Assembly: GCF_007747795.1 (NCBI RefSeq)
Contig: NZ_CP036275.1
Coordinates: forward strand, 6,626,001-6,690,000
Source: Maioricimonas rarisocia
GTDB lineage: Bacteria; Planctomycetota; Planctomycetia; Planctomycetales; Planctomycetaceae
Reading direction: 5' to 3'
DNA length: 64,000 nucleotides
Shown here piece by piece: positions 28,889-38,004 of the stretch (position 1 is the stretch's first letter; the number at the start of each line of letters is the position of its first letter). The notes below the pieces were generated by a model that saw only the letters and a program-made list of their open reading frames with translations, made no database searches and was not told the origin of the DNA. The position numbers and the translations under genes are program-made.

Positions 28889-29305
28889 TCACGATCCTTC
28901 TGCATGTCCAGCTGCATCGCCGAACGGATCTCCCCGACCATCAATCATCCGGACCGGACCTCGGCCGATCTCGATGCACAACCACTCCACTCCTTCGATC
29001 GTCGCGGCACTCCAGTAGAACCGCCGGCCCTTCGGTTCCGCCGCATAGACGACCGGATCGCCCGCCACGAGCGAGTTCTCCGCCACGGACGGGTTCCTGC
29101 GGAAGTATTCCGACAGCTGCCGGACGTCCGCTTCGGTCATCTCCGGCACCTTTGTCCAGGTGACGCCGTCCTTCTGAAACGACGCTGCAAACTCCAGCGG
29201 GTCGGCCCCGTTCGACAGGGGCTCCGCGTGCTGCGAACATCCCGCTACCGAGACCGCGGCCCCCACCACCAGACAAACGATTCCGCACGCGCGCACCCTC
29301 TCCAC
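28889..29305 (-). CDS. small lipoprotein of unknown function
   Basis: 138 aa. The signal peptide ends in a lipobox (AAVSVAGCSQ). The remainder (about 115 residues) has mixed helices and strands, with VPEMTEADVRQLSEYFRRNPSVAENSLVAG and a C-terminal EWLCIEIGRGPVRMIDGRGD. I do not recognise the family. It lies 31 bp after DUF1559-B and 40 bp before the beta-propeller lipoprotein, all on the same strand, so an operon is likely. Confidence 0.78.
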   Translation of the reverse strand: MERVRACGIVCLVVGAAVSVAGCSQHAEPLSNGADPLEFAASFQKDGVTWTKVPEMTEADVRQLSEYFRRNPSVAENSLVAGDPVVYAAEPKGRRFYWSAATIEGVEWLCIEIGRGPVRMIDGRGDPFGDAAGHAEGS

Positions 29306-29336
29306 AGTTCCCTCCAGGCCATTCCGCCAGGCTGTC

Positions 29337-30314
29337 TCAGAGTTCGCCGATCACGTTGCCGTCGTTGCGGGCGAACAGATTCTGCAGCGTTTCGCGGTCG
29401 ATGTTCTCGCTGATGAAGCGGACGCTCCCGTCGCACAGGGAAAGCTGTGCTCCACCCACGTGCATGCTTCGCGGCCCCGAAAGAATCTCGCCGTGATGCC
29501 CGTGATCCGGGATGTCCGAGTTCGGCGACAGATACCCGTGAACGAGACTGTGATATCCCGTCGAGAGGATCCACGCCCCGGCCCGGCGACCTTCGTATTG
29601 TGACGCGGGCATGGCGAGCATCGCGTCCGACGTCGGCACGCAGGGGGGCCCACCGGAAACACGCTTGAGCTGTCGCTGCGGATTGCTGAGAACCGTCGTG
29701 TCCGGCCCGCGATCACCGAACAGTGTCTCGGCCATGAACGCGGTATTGCTCGAACCGTCCGTCAGGTCGCGGAACTTCGTTTTCGAGCCGCGCCAGAACA
29801 GACCGTCGTTCCCGCTCGAGCAGTAGTTGGTCTGTCGTCCCGATCCACCGTTGACCAGGTAGTTGCTGCCGGCCCAGTTGTCACCATTGTCGTCGGTGTA
29901 GATCGGGTTCCCCGATTCGCTCGGACAGGTCAGTACCGACAGCGGGCGGTCGACCAGGTCAGCCAGGACGGGATTGGCTGCGGGTGCCCAGGGAAGCCCG
30001 ACCTGCAGTGGCTGGCGGAAGTCGAGGACGTTGTAGAGATTTCCCTGGTCGAGATACGGCAGAATCTGGGCCAGTGCCGAGTAGCCGTACAGCGAATCGC
30101 CTGCCTGGTTGGGAAAGGCGCTGTGCACGTCGTGGTAATTGTGCAACGCCAGCGCGAGTTGCTTGAGGTTGTTCTTGCACTGCGTTCGGCGGGCGGCTTC
30201 CCGCGCCTGCTGCACCGCCGGAAGCAACAGGGCAACCAGGATGGCGATGATGGCGATCACCACCAGCAGTTCGATCAGGGTAAATCCGCGCCGCCGCATT
30301 CTGGATGCGTTCAT
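29337..30314 (-). CDS. DUF1559 pseudopilin-like protein B (divergent)
   Basis: 325 aa. It has the pilin-type N-terminus [40 protein letters not shown], then [22 protein letters not shown] and a body clearly unlike the four other copies here (for example [16 protein letters not shown]). The motif H-x9-DG is [12 protein letters not shown], followed by [10 protein letters not shown]. It is probably a different branch of the family rather than a recent duplicate. It heads the three-gene operon with the two lipoproteins at 28889-29305 and 27364-28848. Confidence 0.94.
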   Translation of the reverse strand: MNASRMRRRGFTLIELLVVIAIIAILVALLLPAVQQAREAARRTQCKNNLKQLALALHNYHDVHSAFPNQAGDSLYGYSALAQILPYLDQGNLYNVLDFRQPLQVGLPWAPAANPVLADLVDRPLSVLTCPSESGNPIYTDDNGDNWAGSNYLVNGGSGRQTNYCSSGNDGLFWRGSKTKFRDLTDGSSNTAFMAETLFGDRGPDTTVLSNPQRQLKRVSGGPPCVPTSDAMLAMPASQYEGRRAGAWILSTGYHSLVHGYLSPNSDIPDHGHHGEILSGPRSMHVGGAQLSLCDGSVRFISENIDRETLQNLFARNDGNVIGEL

Positions 30315-30662
30315 CGTTCACTCTCTCCGCATTGTTGGCCCGACTGGGCAATTCAGCACATCGCGGCGAGAACTGGCCCGCCAACGTGACCCACAACCGG
30401 AAACAGCTTAATACACACACGACTCTTGTGCAACCACATTGCACGTGCACCAGGCAAGCCGCTCATGGCGAGTCGCGCGCAGAATCACGTTTCCGTGTCA
30501 GCACGGGGGCGAATCGAGCAGTCGCCGGCGGGAGTTGTCGCTCCGATACGACAGAGCGCACAGAATGGGCGCAGCGGAAAGCAGAACAGCCCGTACCCGG
30601 GGGTGGGTACAGGCTGCCTGGGAGTCATCGAAACCGGAAGACGATGAGAAACTCGGCCGGGA
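30315..30662. other. intergenic region between DUF1559 B and C
   Basis: About 350 bp. It should hold the promoter of DUF1559-B and the 3' end of DUF1559-C. A small hairpin GTACCC/GGGTAC lies near 30593-30610. No gene is supported. Confidence 0.4.
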
Positions 30663-31715
30663 TCAGAAGTCGCTCACCGGCAGACCATCCCGCCGCATCC
30701 CCAGTCTCTGGTACGTGCCGAGGTTGTTCAGCCCGGCCGCGCCGCCGACGTCGCCTGGCCAGTTGATCCCGTTGTCGTTCCGCTCGGGGGCACCAGCGTT
30801 GTTGAAGTCGATGTTTTCGCTGACGAACCGGACGGAACCATCCGCCATCAGGAAAAACGCACCACCTTCGTGGGCACTGCTGAATCCGTCGGTGCAGCGA
30901 TCGTTCCCGGTGTTGAGAGGATCATTCAGCGGAATGCGGATTCGCGCCAGGTTGTAGTCGTTGCCGTGCGGACCGTTGCCGTCCGGATTGCGAGCCCCCA
31001 GCCAGGTGCCGGCACCGCAACGAAACTCCCGTTCTCCCACCAGAAACGTGTTGGACGAGCCATCGGTGATGTCACGCATCTTGACGGAGCTGCCCGTATA
31101 GAGAAGGCCGAACGGGTGACGATCGGTCGTATCATCCGGGACCCGGATGTCGCCGGCCACGCCCCCGTGGTTACCCGGGTAGTTCAGCGTGGGCGGTCGC
31201 CACGAGTTGTCGGGACCGTTGGCCAGACCGTTGAAGTGGTTTCGCACCATGCCGTTCTGCAGCCGGGGTCCGGTCTGGTCACTGGGGCATTGGTACACGC
31301 TTATCGGCGGAAAGGCATCATCCATGGCACTGGCCCCGCCGACTGCAAAGACGGCCTCGATCGTCGCGTGCAGCGACCGTCCGGTGACGTCCAGCTGGTT
31401 GTAAACCGGCGCCTGGTCGAGGTAGGGCAGAATCAGCGCCGACCAGCCCCAGGACTCGAATTCGGGCGTCGCCGTGACGTTGTTCGCGTTGTACGTGGCG
31501 GACGTTCCGGAGGGGAGTGCACCGTGCACGTCCATGTAGTTGTGCAGAGCCAGGCCAACGTTGTGCAGATTGTTGCGACACTGCGTCCGCCTCGCCGCCT
31601 CGCGCGCCTGCTGCACGGCCGGCAGCAGCAGCGCGATCAGGATTGCGATAATCGCAATCACGACGAGCAGCTCAATCAGGGTGAATCCGCGAGATCCGCG
31701 AACAGAACGATTCAT
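30663..31715 (-). CDS. DUF1559 pseudopilin-like protein C
   Basis: 350 aa. N-terminus [20 protein letters not shown], then [36 protein letters not shown]. The body is nearly collinear with copies A, D and E ([53 protein letters not shown]) and ends with H-x9-DG ([12 protein letters not shown]) and [14 protein letters not shown]. Unlike A and D it has no lipoprotein gene directly after it. The close likeness of A, C, D and E points to tandem duplication. Confidence 0.95.
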   Translation of the reverse strand: MNRSVRGSRGFTLIELLVVIAIIAILIALLLPAVQQAREAARRTQCRNNLHNVGLALHNYMDVHGALPSGTSATYNANNVTATPEFESWGWSALILPYLDQAPVYNQLDVTGRSLHATIEAVFAVGGASAMDDAFPPISVYQCPSDQTGPRLQNGMVRNHFNGLANGPDNSWRPPTLNYPGNHGGVAGDIRVPDDTTDRHPFGLLYTGSSVKMRDITDGSSNTFLVGEREFRCGAGTWLGARNPDGNGPHGNDYNLARIRIPLNDPLNTGNDRCTDGFSSAHEGGAFFLMADGSVRFVSENIDFNNAGAPERNDNGINWPGDVGGAAGLNNLGTYQRLGMRRDGLPVSDF

Positions 31716-32211
31716 TGGTCACACTCCCTTCGATCATCGATCGCACAGGACACCTCCGCGCAAAGCAGAAAACGGACCGCAGCCCACCAGCATCGGGCTG
31801 CGGATACAAAAAACGGCAGTCGTACTTCAGGAGACACCACGAACGCGCATCGCTGCACCGCAGGACGTCGGCACTCGCCTGGAACGCGGCCTTCCGGCGG
31901 CATCGGCACACCCTCGCCGGGCGAACCGCAGGATCGCGTAAACGGACTCCTTCTCGAGATCCGCCCCGGTCAGTCAGCGAACCGAAAGCGTTTCCTCAGC
32001 ACGCACCCCGGGTACGATGAACGGATCAGACTGATCCTCAGATACTACGAGCGCAGCGAGAGAGAGTTCACGTATCGAGTGCGAGAATGGCCCCGTGAGC
32101 GTGCTGGAAATCCTCCGCGAAACAGAAATGCACTCCGCGTCGGTGGCGGCAATGTACCACCACCGATGTCGGGTGCAGTCACATCGTTGAGATCCGACTG
32201 CCGGTCAGTCG
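31716..32211. other. intergenic region between DUF1559 C and lipoprotein 2
   Basis: About 495 bp, with one strong hairpin (31777-31803) and otherwise no supported gene. Frames on the plus strand are shadows. Confidence 0.45.
31777..31803 (-). terminator. candidate terminator (minus strand)
   Basis: Nine-base-pair perfect stem CCGCAGCCC/GGGCTGCGG with a 9-nt loop; on the minus strand it is followed by TCCGTTTTCTG. It lies 410 bp after lipoprotein 2 and 60 bp before DUF1559-C, so it could end the upstream transcript or act in the leader of C. Confidence 0.5.
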
Positions 32212-32637
32212 CTAGCCGCCGTTGGCAAGTTCGATATCGATCGTGCTGCCCTCGGCAGTGACTTCCTTCTTGATCGAACCGTCCCAGGCGGCGTCCGGAA
32301 GCTGCGGAGGTGGCTCGCCTCCCGCCTGCGGATTCTCCTCGTCGTAGTTGTCCATCTCTTCGGTCATGACTGGTTCGACCGTGACCACGTGCTCGCCGAT
32401 GAGCGCACCATTCACGCCCGCAAGATACTGCAGTGAGTAGTACCCGTCGGCGTCAGTCTGTGCGGTCGAAGGACGTCCTTCCCCCACCGGTGTGAAGTTG
32501 ACAATCGCATTCGAGAGCGGTTCGCCGTCAAGCGTCACATGACCGCTCACTTCGCCAAGCTCAGGCAGATCGCTCCGGCTGCAACCACAGGCGATCAGCG
32601 CAAGTGGCGCCAGAAACATCGAAACTCGATTCACCAT
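32212..32637 (-). CDS. carboxypeptidase-regulatory-like lipoprotein, paralogue 2
   Basis: 141 aa from the ATG at 32637, with AGAGGAGAA directly upstream. The lipobox is ALIACGC, followed by SRSDLPELGEV. The beta-sandwich (GHVTLDGEPLSNAIVNFTP, TDADGYYSLQYLAG) and the acidic tail EEMDNYDEENPQAGG closely match paralogue 1 at 25345-25773. It lies 54 bp after DUF1559-D on the same strand, repeating the DUF1559-lipoprotein unit seen at 25-27 kb. The two units are therefore likely duplicates of one ancestral operon. Confidence 0.88.
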   Translation of the reverse strand: MVNRVSMFLAPLALIACGCSRSDLPELGEVSGHVTLDGEPLSNAIVNFTPVGEGRPSTAQTDADGYYSLQYLAGVNGALIGEHVVTVEPVMTEEMDNYDEENPQAGGEPPPQLPDAAWDGSIKKEVTAEGSTIDIELANGG

Positions 32638-32691
32638 TCGTTCTCCTCTGGCCCTTTCGTACGAGGGATGCGAATGCAGCCCACGTCACTG

Positions 32692-33744
32692 TCAGAATTC
32701 GCTGACAGTCAGCCCGTCACGATACATTCCGAGACGCTGGTAGGTGCCCAGGTTGTTCACTCCGGCGGCTCCTCCCACGTCTCCCATCCACGCGATCCCG
32801 TTTGAATTCCGTTCCGGTGCACCGGCGTTGTTGAAGTCGATGTTCTCACTGACAAAGCGCACCGCTCCGTCCCCCATCAGGAAGAAGGCACCTCCCTCGT
32901 GGGCACTGCTGAATCCGTCCGTGCAACGATCGTTACCTGTATTGACCGGATCGTTCAGCGGAATGCGGATCCGTGCCAGATGGTAGTCGTTGCCGTGCGT
33001 TCCGTTGCCGTCCGGATTGCGTGCGCCCAGCCACGAGCCCGCGCCACAGCGGAATGCCCGTTCTCCGACGACAAACGTGTTCGAAGATCCGTCCGTAATG
33101 TCCCGCATCTTGATGCGACTTCCCGTGTACAGGATGCCGAACGGATGACGGTCGGTCGTATCGTCCGGAACGCGCAGGTCCCCCGCCAATCCGCCCTGGT
33201 TGCCCGGGTAGTTGAGCGTCGGCGGACGCCAGGAATTGGTCGGCCCGTTGCCCCCTCCGTTGAAGTGGGTCCGCCGCATGCCGTTCTGCAAACGCGGACC
33301 GGTCTGGTCGCTCGGACACTGGTAGATGGGAATCGGTGGGAACGCCGCATCCATGGCGCTGTTCCCCCCGGCAGCGAAGATCGCTTCGATCGCATCGCGG
33401 AGTGATCGCCCGTTAACGTCGAGCTGATTGTGCAGCGGTGCCTGATCGATGTACGGCAGTATCAGTGCCGGCCAGCCCCAGGACTCATAGTTCGCCAGTG
33501 CCGTCCGGTTATTCGCGTCATACGTGGCCGAAGTTCCCGAAGGGAAACAACCATGAACGTCGAGGTAGTTGTGCAGCGCCAGCCCGATGTTCTTGAGGTG
33601 ATCCCGACACTGGGTGCGCCGGGCGGCCTCGCGGGCCTGCTGGACGGCCGGGAGCAACAGAGCGATGAGAATGGCGATGATCGCGATCACCACCAGCAGT
33701 TCAATCAGGGTGAATCCACGACGAGACGGCGATACCCGCGACAT
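32692..33744 (-). CDS. DUF1559 pseudopilin-like protein D
   Basis: 350 aa. Start [17 protein letters not shown], then [40 protein letters not shown], the shared [23 protein letters not shown] block and H-x9-DG ([12 protein letters not shown]) before [15 protein letters not shown]. It is most like copies A and E. It heads the second DUF1559-lipoprotein operon; the palindrome core at 33799-33811 lies 55 bp upstream of its start. Confidence 0.95.
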   Translation of the reverse strand: MSRVSPSRRGFTLIELLVVIAIIAILIALLLPAVQQAREAARRTQCRDHLKNIGLALHNYLDVHGCFPSGTSATYDANNRTALANYESWGWPALILPYIDQAPLHNQLDVNGRSLRDAIEAIFAAGGNSAMDAAFPPIPIYQCPSDQTGPRLQNGMRRTHFNGGGNGPTNSWRPPTLNYPGNQGGLAGDLRVPDDTTDRHPFGILYTGSRIKMRDITDGSSNTFVVGERAFRCGAGSWLGARNPDGNGTHGNDYHLARIRIPLNDPVNTGNDRCTDGFSSAHEGGAFFLMGDGAVRFVSENIDFNNAGAPERNSNGIAWMGDVGGAAGVNNLGTYQRLGMYRDGLTVSEF

Positions 33745-33795
33745 AGGAGAACTCCTTCAGAAATCAGAAAAGAGAACGACAGAACGTCATTGCGC

Positions 33796-33817
33796 ACACC
33801 GGAACCGGCATGTGTGA
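33796..33817. promoter_or_regulatory. palindrome shared with the 27-kb operon
   Basis: Contains the core CCGGAACCGGCAT (33799-33811) flanked by CACA and TGTGTG, 55 bp before the DUF1559-D start. The same core precedes DUF1559-A but was not seen upstream of copies C or E. Confidence 0.5.
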
Positions 33818-34131
33818 GAATGGAAGATGAGTCCGCAGCTTGCCTGCGGTGGCGTGCGAGAGACACACGCCCCCTGCGAAAGACCGGCCCTGTACAGAGA
33901 GATTGCTTCACGGCCCGTCGGGTGCTTCGTCCAGGTGCCCGGACAGTCAGGCGAATCACAGCGAGAGGTTCGTTTCGAGAGATGCTTGTGATTCACCAAC
34001 CAAGCTAACAGAGCAGGTTGTCAAATCAAGAAGATTCCCCCGGGCGAACGATGGATGCGGTGCCGCGCGTTCCTCCAGTCGCAAGAGCCTTCACCAGCGA
34101 GACGCGACCACCGGCACAGACGCCGCTACCG

Positions 34132-34164
34132 TGAAAACAGCACGGGCGACAGTTCGCCCGTGCT
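34132..34164 (-). terminator. intrinsic terminator of DUF1559-E
   Basis: Perfect 11-bp stem AGCACGGGCGA/TCGCCCGTGCT with the loop CAGT; on the minus strand GTTTTC follows. It lies 67 bp after the stop at 34231. Confidence 0.85.
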
Positions 34165-34230
34165 TCATGCCGGGGGTGGCATGTCATGAATGGGAGACGT
34201 GCCCCGGCCCGCCCGGGGCAGTCCGGCTGG

Positions 34231-35283
<1,053 letters not shown>

Positions 35284-36029
35284 CGTGCGTTCCCTCCGAA
35301 ATGCTTCCCAGTAGACGTGAGCCGGACATGAAGTGGCCCGTCTGCGCGTCGCACCGACAGTGAGATGGGAGCCAGCACAACGTTGACCAGGGCAGCTCAA
35401 ATGCTGCCCGGCGCGCATTCCCCGCCGGGAACGCACTCGACCCGCAGATGACACACACACTGCACAGTGCTGCAGCCTGTCCAGACCGCACGCGTGATCC
35501 CGCCCCGGGAATTCGGGGGAATCTCTTCGACACCGCCGGCTGACAGTCGATGTCGGGCAGGTGTGTAGTGATGGTATTACTGAGAGGCAGGGAGAGAGAT
35601 CTCCTGCACACGTCACGACTATGAGATGCCCGTCGTGATTTCAAGACCGTTTTTCCAATCCGCGAGCTTCTGGCCCTCGCATCGACCAACCGCCATCCGC
35701 GCAGCAGCTCCCCCGCGGGAACGGATAGATCACCCCCTATCTGTTGCTGCCCCGTGAGGTTAAGGAGACCCTGCCTGGCCACGATCTCTTCGGTGGATGA
35801 CTGCCTCAGATTGTCTGGAAAAACTTCGTACGAATCTGAAGAATCGCATTCGGCACCGGGGCATCCCCCAACTGAAGGCGGACAACTCAACGGCACGCTC
35901 TCCCGTGATGACATCCGCCGGCAGGTTTCGACGTTTCAAAGTGCCGGCTGTGGTGACTTGCCGTTGCAATGCCCGCTCGAAGCTCGCACCCGACTCGCGT
36001 TTCGCCGTCACAGTCTCTGCCGTCAAACG
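35284..36029. other. region between DUF1559-E and the intron 3' end
   Basis: About 745 bp. Open frames exist on both strands (for example minus 35273-35914), but none gives a recognisable protein. This is the 3' exon side of the group II intron; what the intron interrupted cannot be identified here. Confidence 0.4.
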
Positions 36030-37920
36030 ATCGGGTAGGAGGCGGGGTCGCCCCCGCCGTCCTCCCACACCACCGGACGTACTCATCGTATCCGGCGGTT
36101 TCCTTCAATGTTGTAACGACAGGTATCTGACTTCGAGGCTCTGGTAGCCTTGAGTGTCGAACCACTGGTTGCTCATTCCGTGATGCGCCGAGGGCGTACC
36201 CGACTTGCGCCACCAGCCCTTGCCGCAGGTCGCCGTCGTCCAGGATTGGTTCCAGGGGACGCCCAGCGATTGCAGAAAGATAGCAATCGATTTCGCGCGC
36301 TTGCGTTGCTTGAGCCGCACGCAGCGGAGTTTGCGGCGAATCCACCCGTCCAGTTTCCGCAGAGGCGACCGGCCCACCGCATGGCGGAAGTAGGTCACCC
36401 ATCCGGTCGTGAACGAATTCACTTCACCGATCATCCGCTCGAAGCTGATGCCTCGATTCCGGCGGGTGATCTGCCGGATACGCTGCCTGGCACGCCGGAG
36501 ACTGGCGGGAGCGATCGTCCGGCGACCATCGGAGAGCAGCCGGTAGCCGAGGAACTTGCGTTCGCTCACCACCGCCACCGCACTTTTCTCGCGATTGACA
36601 CGCAGACGAAGTTTCCCTTCCAGAAACATGGTCAGTGAGGTCAGTACCCGTTCACCGGCCGCCTGAGACTGCACGTAGATGTTGCAGTCGTCGGCGTAGC
36701 GGCAGAACTTGTGTCCCCGTCGTTCCAGTTCCCGGTCCAGATCATCCAGCAGCAGGTTGGCCAGCAACGGTGAGAGTGGTCCACCCTGCGGTGTCCCTTC
36801 GTGTCGGGCGACGCACACCCCGTTCTGCAGCAGCCCGGCTTCCAGGAAGCGGCGGACGATCCGCAGAAGGCGCTTGTCGGCGACCCGTCGGGCCAGACGG
36901 GCCATCAGGATGTCATGGTTCACCCGATCAAAGAACTTCTCGAGGTCCATGTCCACCACAATGGTGCGTCCCTCCGCCACATACTCGCTGGCCTGTTGCA
37001 CCGCCTGATGGGCGCTGCGTCGCGGCCGGAAGCCGTAGCTGGAGTCCGAAAAAGTGGGGTCCAGGATCGGTTCGAGCACTTGCAGGATCGCCTGCTGGAC
37101 GAGCCGGTCCACCACCGTCGGGATGCCCAGTTGTCGCATTCCGCCGCCCGGCTTGGGGATCTCGACCCCGCGAACCGGTTGTGGCTGATAGCTCCCGTCC
37201 AGAAGCCGGGCGATGAATTCCTGTGTGTGCTCTGCGATCCAGCCGGGCAACTCGGCGATGGTCATCCCATCCACTCCGGGAGCCCCCCGGTTCGCTTTCA
37301 CGCGTCGATACGCTCGGTTCAGATTCTCTGGCTGCGTCACCTCCTCCATCAGAGACTGTGTCAAGGCTCGTGCTGGATCCATCGCCGTGAGTGTTTGCCG
37401 CTCCTCGCAGGTCGCAGTTTCGGTTCCGCCTTCGCCGCGGTCCCCGGGGCGTGGCGCATTCGTCTCGTGGCCCCCGAACAGGAGCAACTGACGAAACACT
37501 CCACCTTGCTGCCGCTCCGCACTCATCGAGATGTCCCGGCTGCTCCTTGCATCAAAGGATTCGGTCCTTCGCCGGGCACGCGCCCGACTACTATGACCTC
37601 TGCTGACTTCTCCCGCCCCTTCCCGGTGCGTTGCCACGCCGGTAGTCCGGATCGCCCGGACGGAGCGGGAGACCTCCCAGGTTAAGTCGTGTTTGCTTCC
37701 CTCGGGCCTCGCCGGATCTACCGCAGACGCTTCCGGATGAGTATCGGGCGTCCGTGTCCATTGCCACGTTGCCCAGCGTCAGCGGCCTTGTATCCGATTT
37801 CTGTTCGTCGAGTCCGAGTTGTGGTTCCGGTTCCCTTCAGATCCCGCCTCACGACGGGCACCCTGTCCTTCACCGCGAGGTTCCGCTCATCACGGCCCCC
37901 AGAGGACTTGCACCTCCTAC
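36030..37920 (-). mobile_element. group II intron, class C-like
   Basis: About 1.9 kb on the minus strand. The 3' end is clear: directly after the maturase stop come a domain V-like hairpin (36071-36101; arms ACCGCCGGA/TCCGGTGGT, CG bulge, CGC in place of the AGC triad) and a domain VI-like stem (36037-36070). The intron ends CCTACCCGAT, with an A seven nucleotides from the end as likely branch point. The 5' end is placed at about 37920, where GTAGG follows TTTTGTTT; this departs from GUGYG, so it is less sure. The element lies about 20 bp behind the intrinsic terminator of the protease gene, the usual target of class C introns. The encoded reverse transcriptase lacks an endonuclease domain, which also fits class C. 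Confidence 0.72.
36105..37526 (-). CDS. ltrA: group II intron reverse transcriptase/maturase
   Basis: 473 aa from the ATG at 37526; the frame is open to 37637, and an internal ATG near MDPARALTQ is also possible. RT domain: NRGAPGVDGMT, IPKPGGGMRQLGIPTVVDRLVQQAI, YGFRPRRSAHQAV, VDMDLEKFFDRVNHD, TPQGGPLSPLLANLLLDDLD and the catalytic RYADD box. The maturase (X) domain includes SFTTGWVTYFRHAV and LDGWIRRKLRCVRLKQRKR. The chain ends soon after KGWWRKSGTPSAHHGMSNQWF, with no HNH endonuclease. It assists intron splicing and reverse transcription during mobility. The frame is intact, so activity is possible. Confidence 0.93.
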   Translation of the reverse strand: MSAERQQGGVFRQLLLFGGHETNAPRPGDRGEGGTETATCEERQTLTAMDPARALTQSLMEEVTQPENLNRAYRRVKANRGAPGVDGMTIAELPGWIAEHTQEFIARLLDGSYQPQPVRGVEIPKPGGGMRQLGIPTVVDRLVQQAILQVLEPILDPTFSDSSYGFRPRRSAHQAVQQASEYVAEGRTIVVDMDLEKFFDRVNHDILMARLARRVADKRLLRIVRRFLEAGLLQNGVCVARHEGTPQGGPLSPLLANLLLDDLDRELERRGHKFCRYADDCNIYVQSQAAGERVLTSLTMFLEGKLRLRVNREKSAVAVVSERKFLGYRLLSDGRRTIAPASLRRARQRIRQITRRNRGISFERMIGEVNSFTTGWVTYFRHAVGRSPLRKLDGWIRRKLRCVRLKQRKRAKSIAIFLQSLGVPWNQSWTTATCGKGWWRKSGTPSAHHGMSNQWFDTQGYQSLEVRYLSLQH

Positions 37921-37939
37921 AAACAAAACATGCCTGGCA
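37527..37939. other. intron domain I region and junction
   Basis: About 400 bp between the maturase start and the upstream terminator. On the minus strand it contains GAGGTGCAAGTCCTC-type structured RNA sequence and probably forms intron domains I to IV. TTTTGTTTG occurs twice (complement at 37920-37928 and 37938-37946), possibly the target-site sequence. Confidence 0.5.
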
Positions 37940-37974
37940 AACAAAAAGGAGGGCCGGCATCAGCCGACCCTCCC
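37940..37974 (-). terminator. intrinsic terminator of the metalloprotease gene
   Basis: On the minus strand GGAGGGTCGGC-TGAT-GCCGGCCCTCC, an 11-bp stem with one wobble pair, followed by TTTTTG. It lies 31 bp after the stop at 38005. The group II intron begins just beyond it. Confidence 0.9.
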
Positions 37975-38004
37975 GGGAACGTTCGAGTTATCAAACAGGT
38001 CTGA

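Larger units (their letters stand above)
33745..34230. other. intergenic region between DUF1559 D and E
   Basis: About 485 bp. It holds the palindrome (33796-33817), the terminator of DUF1559-E (34132-34164) and otherwise no supported gene. Confidence 0.5.

Noticed and set aside
30870-32261. 463-codon plus-strand frame across DUF1559-C
   Set aside because: Antisense to a well-supported gene; similar shadows appear opposite copies A and E.
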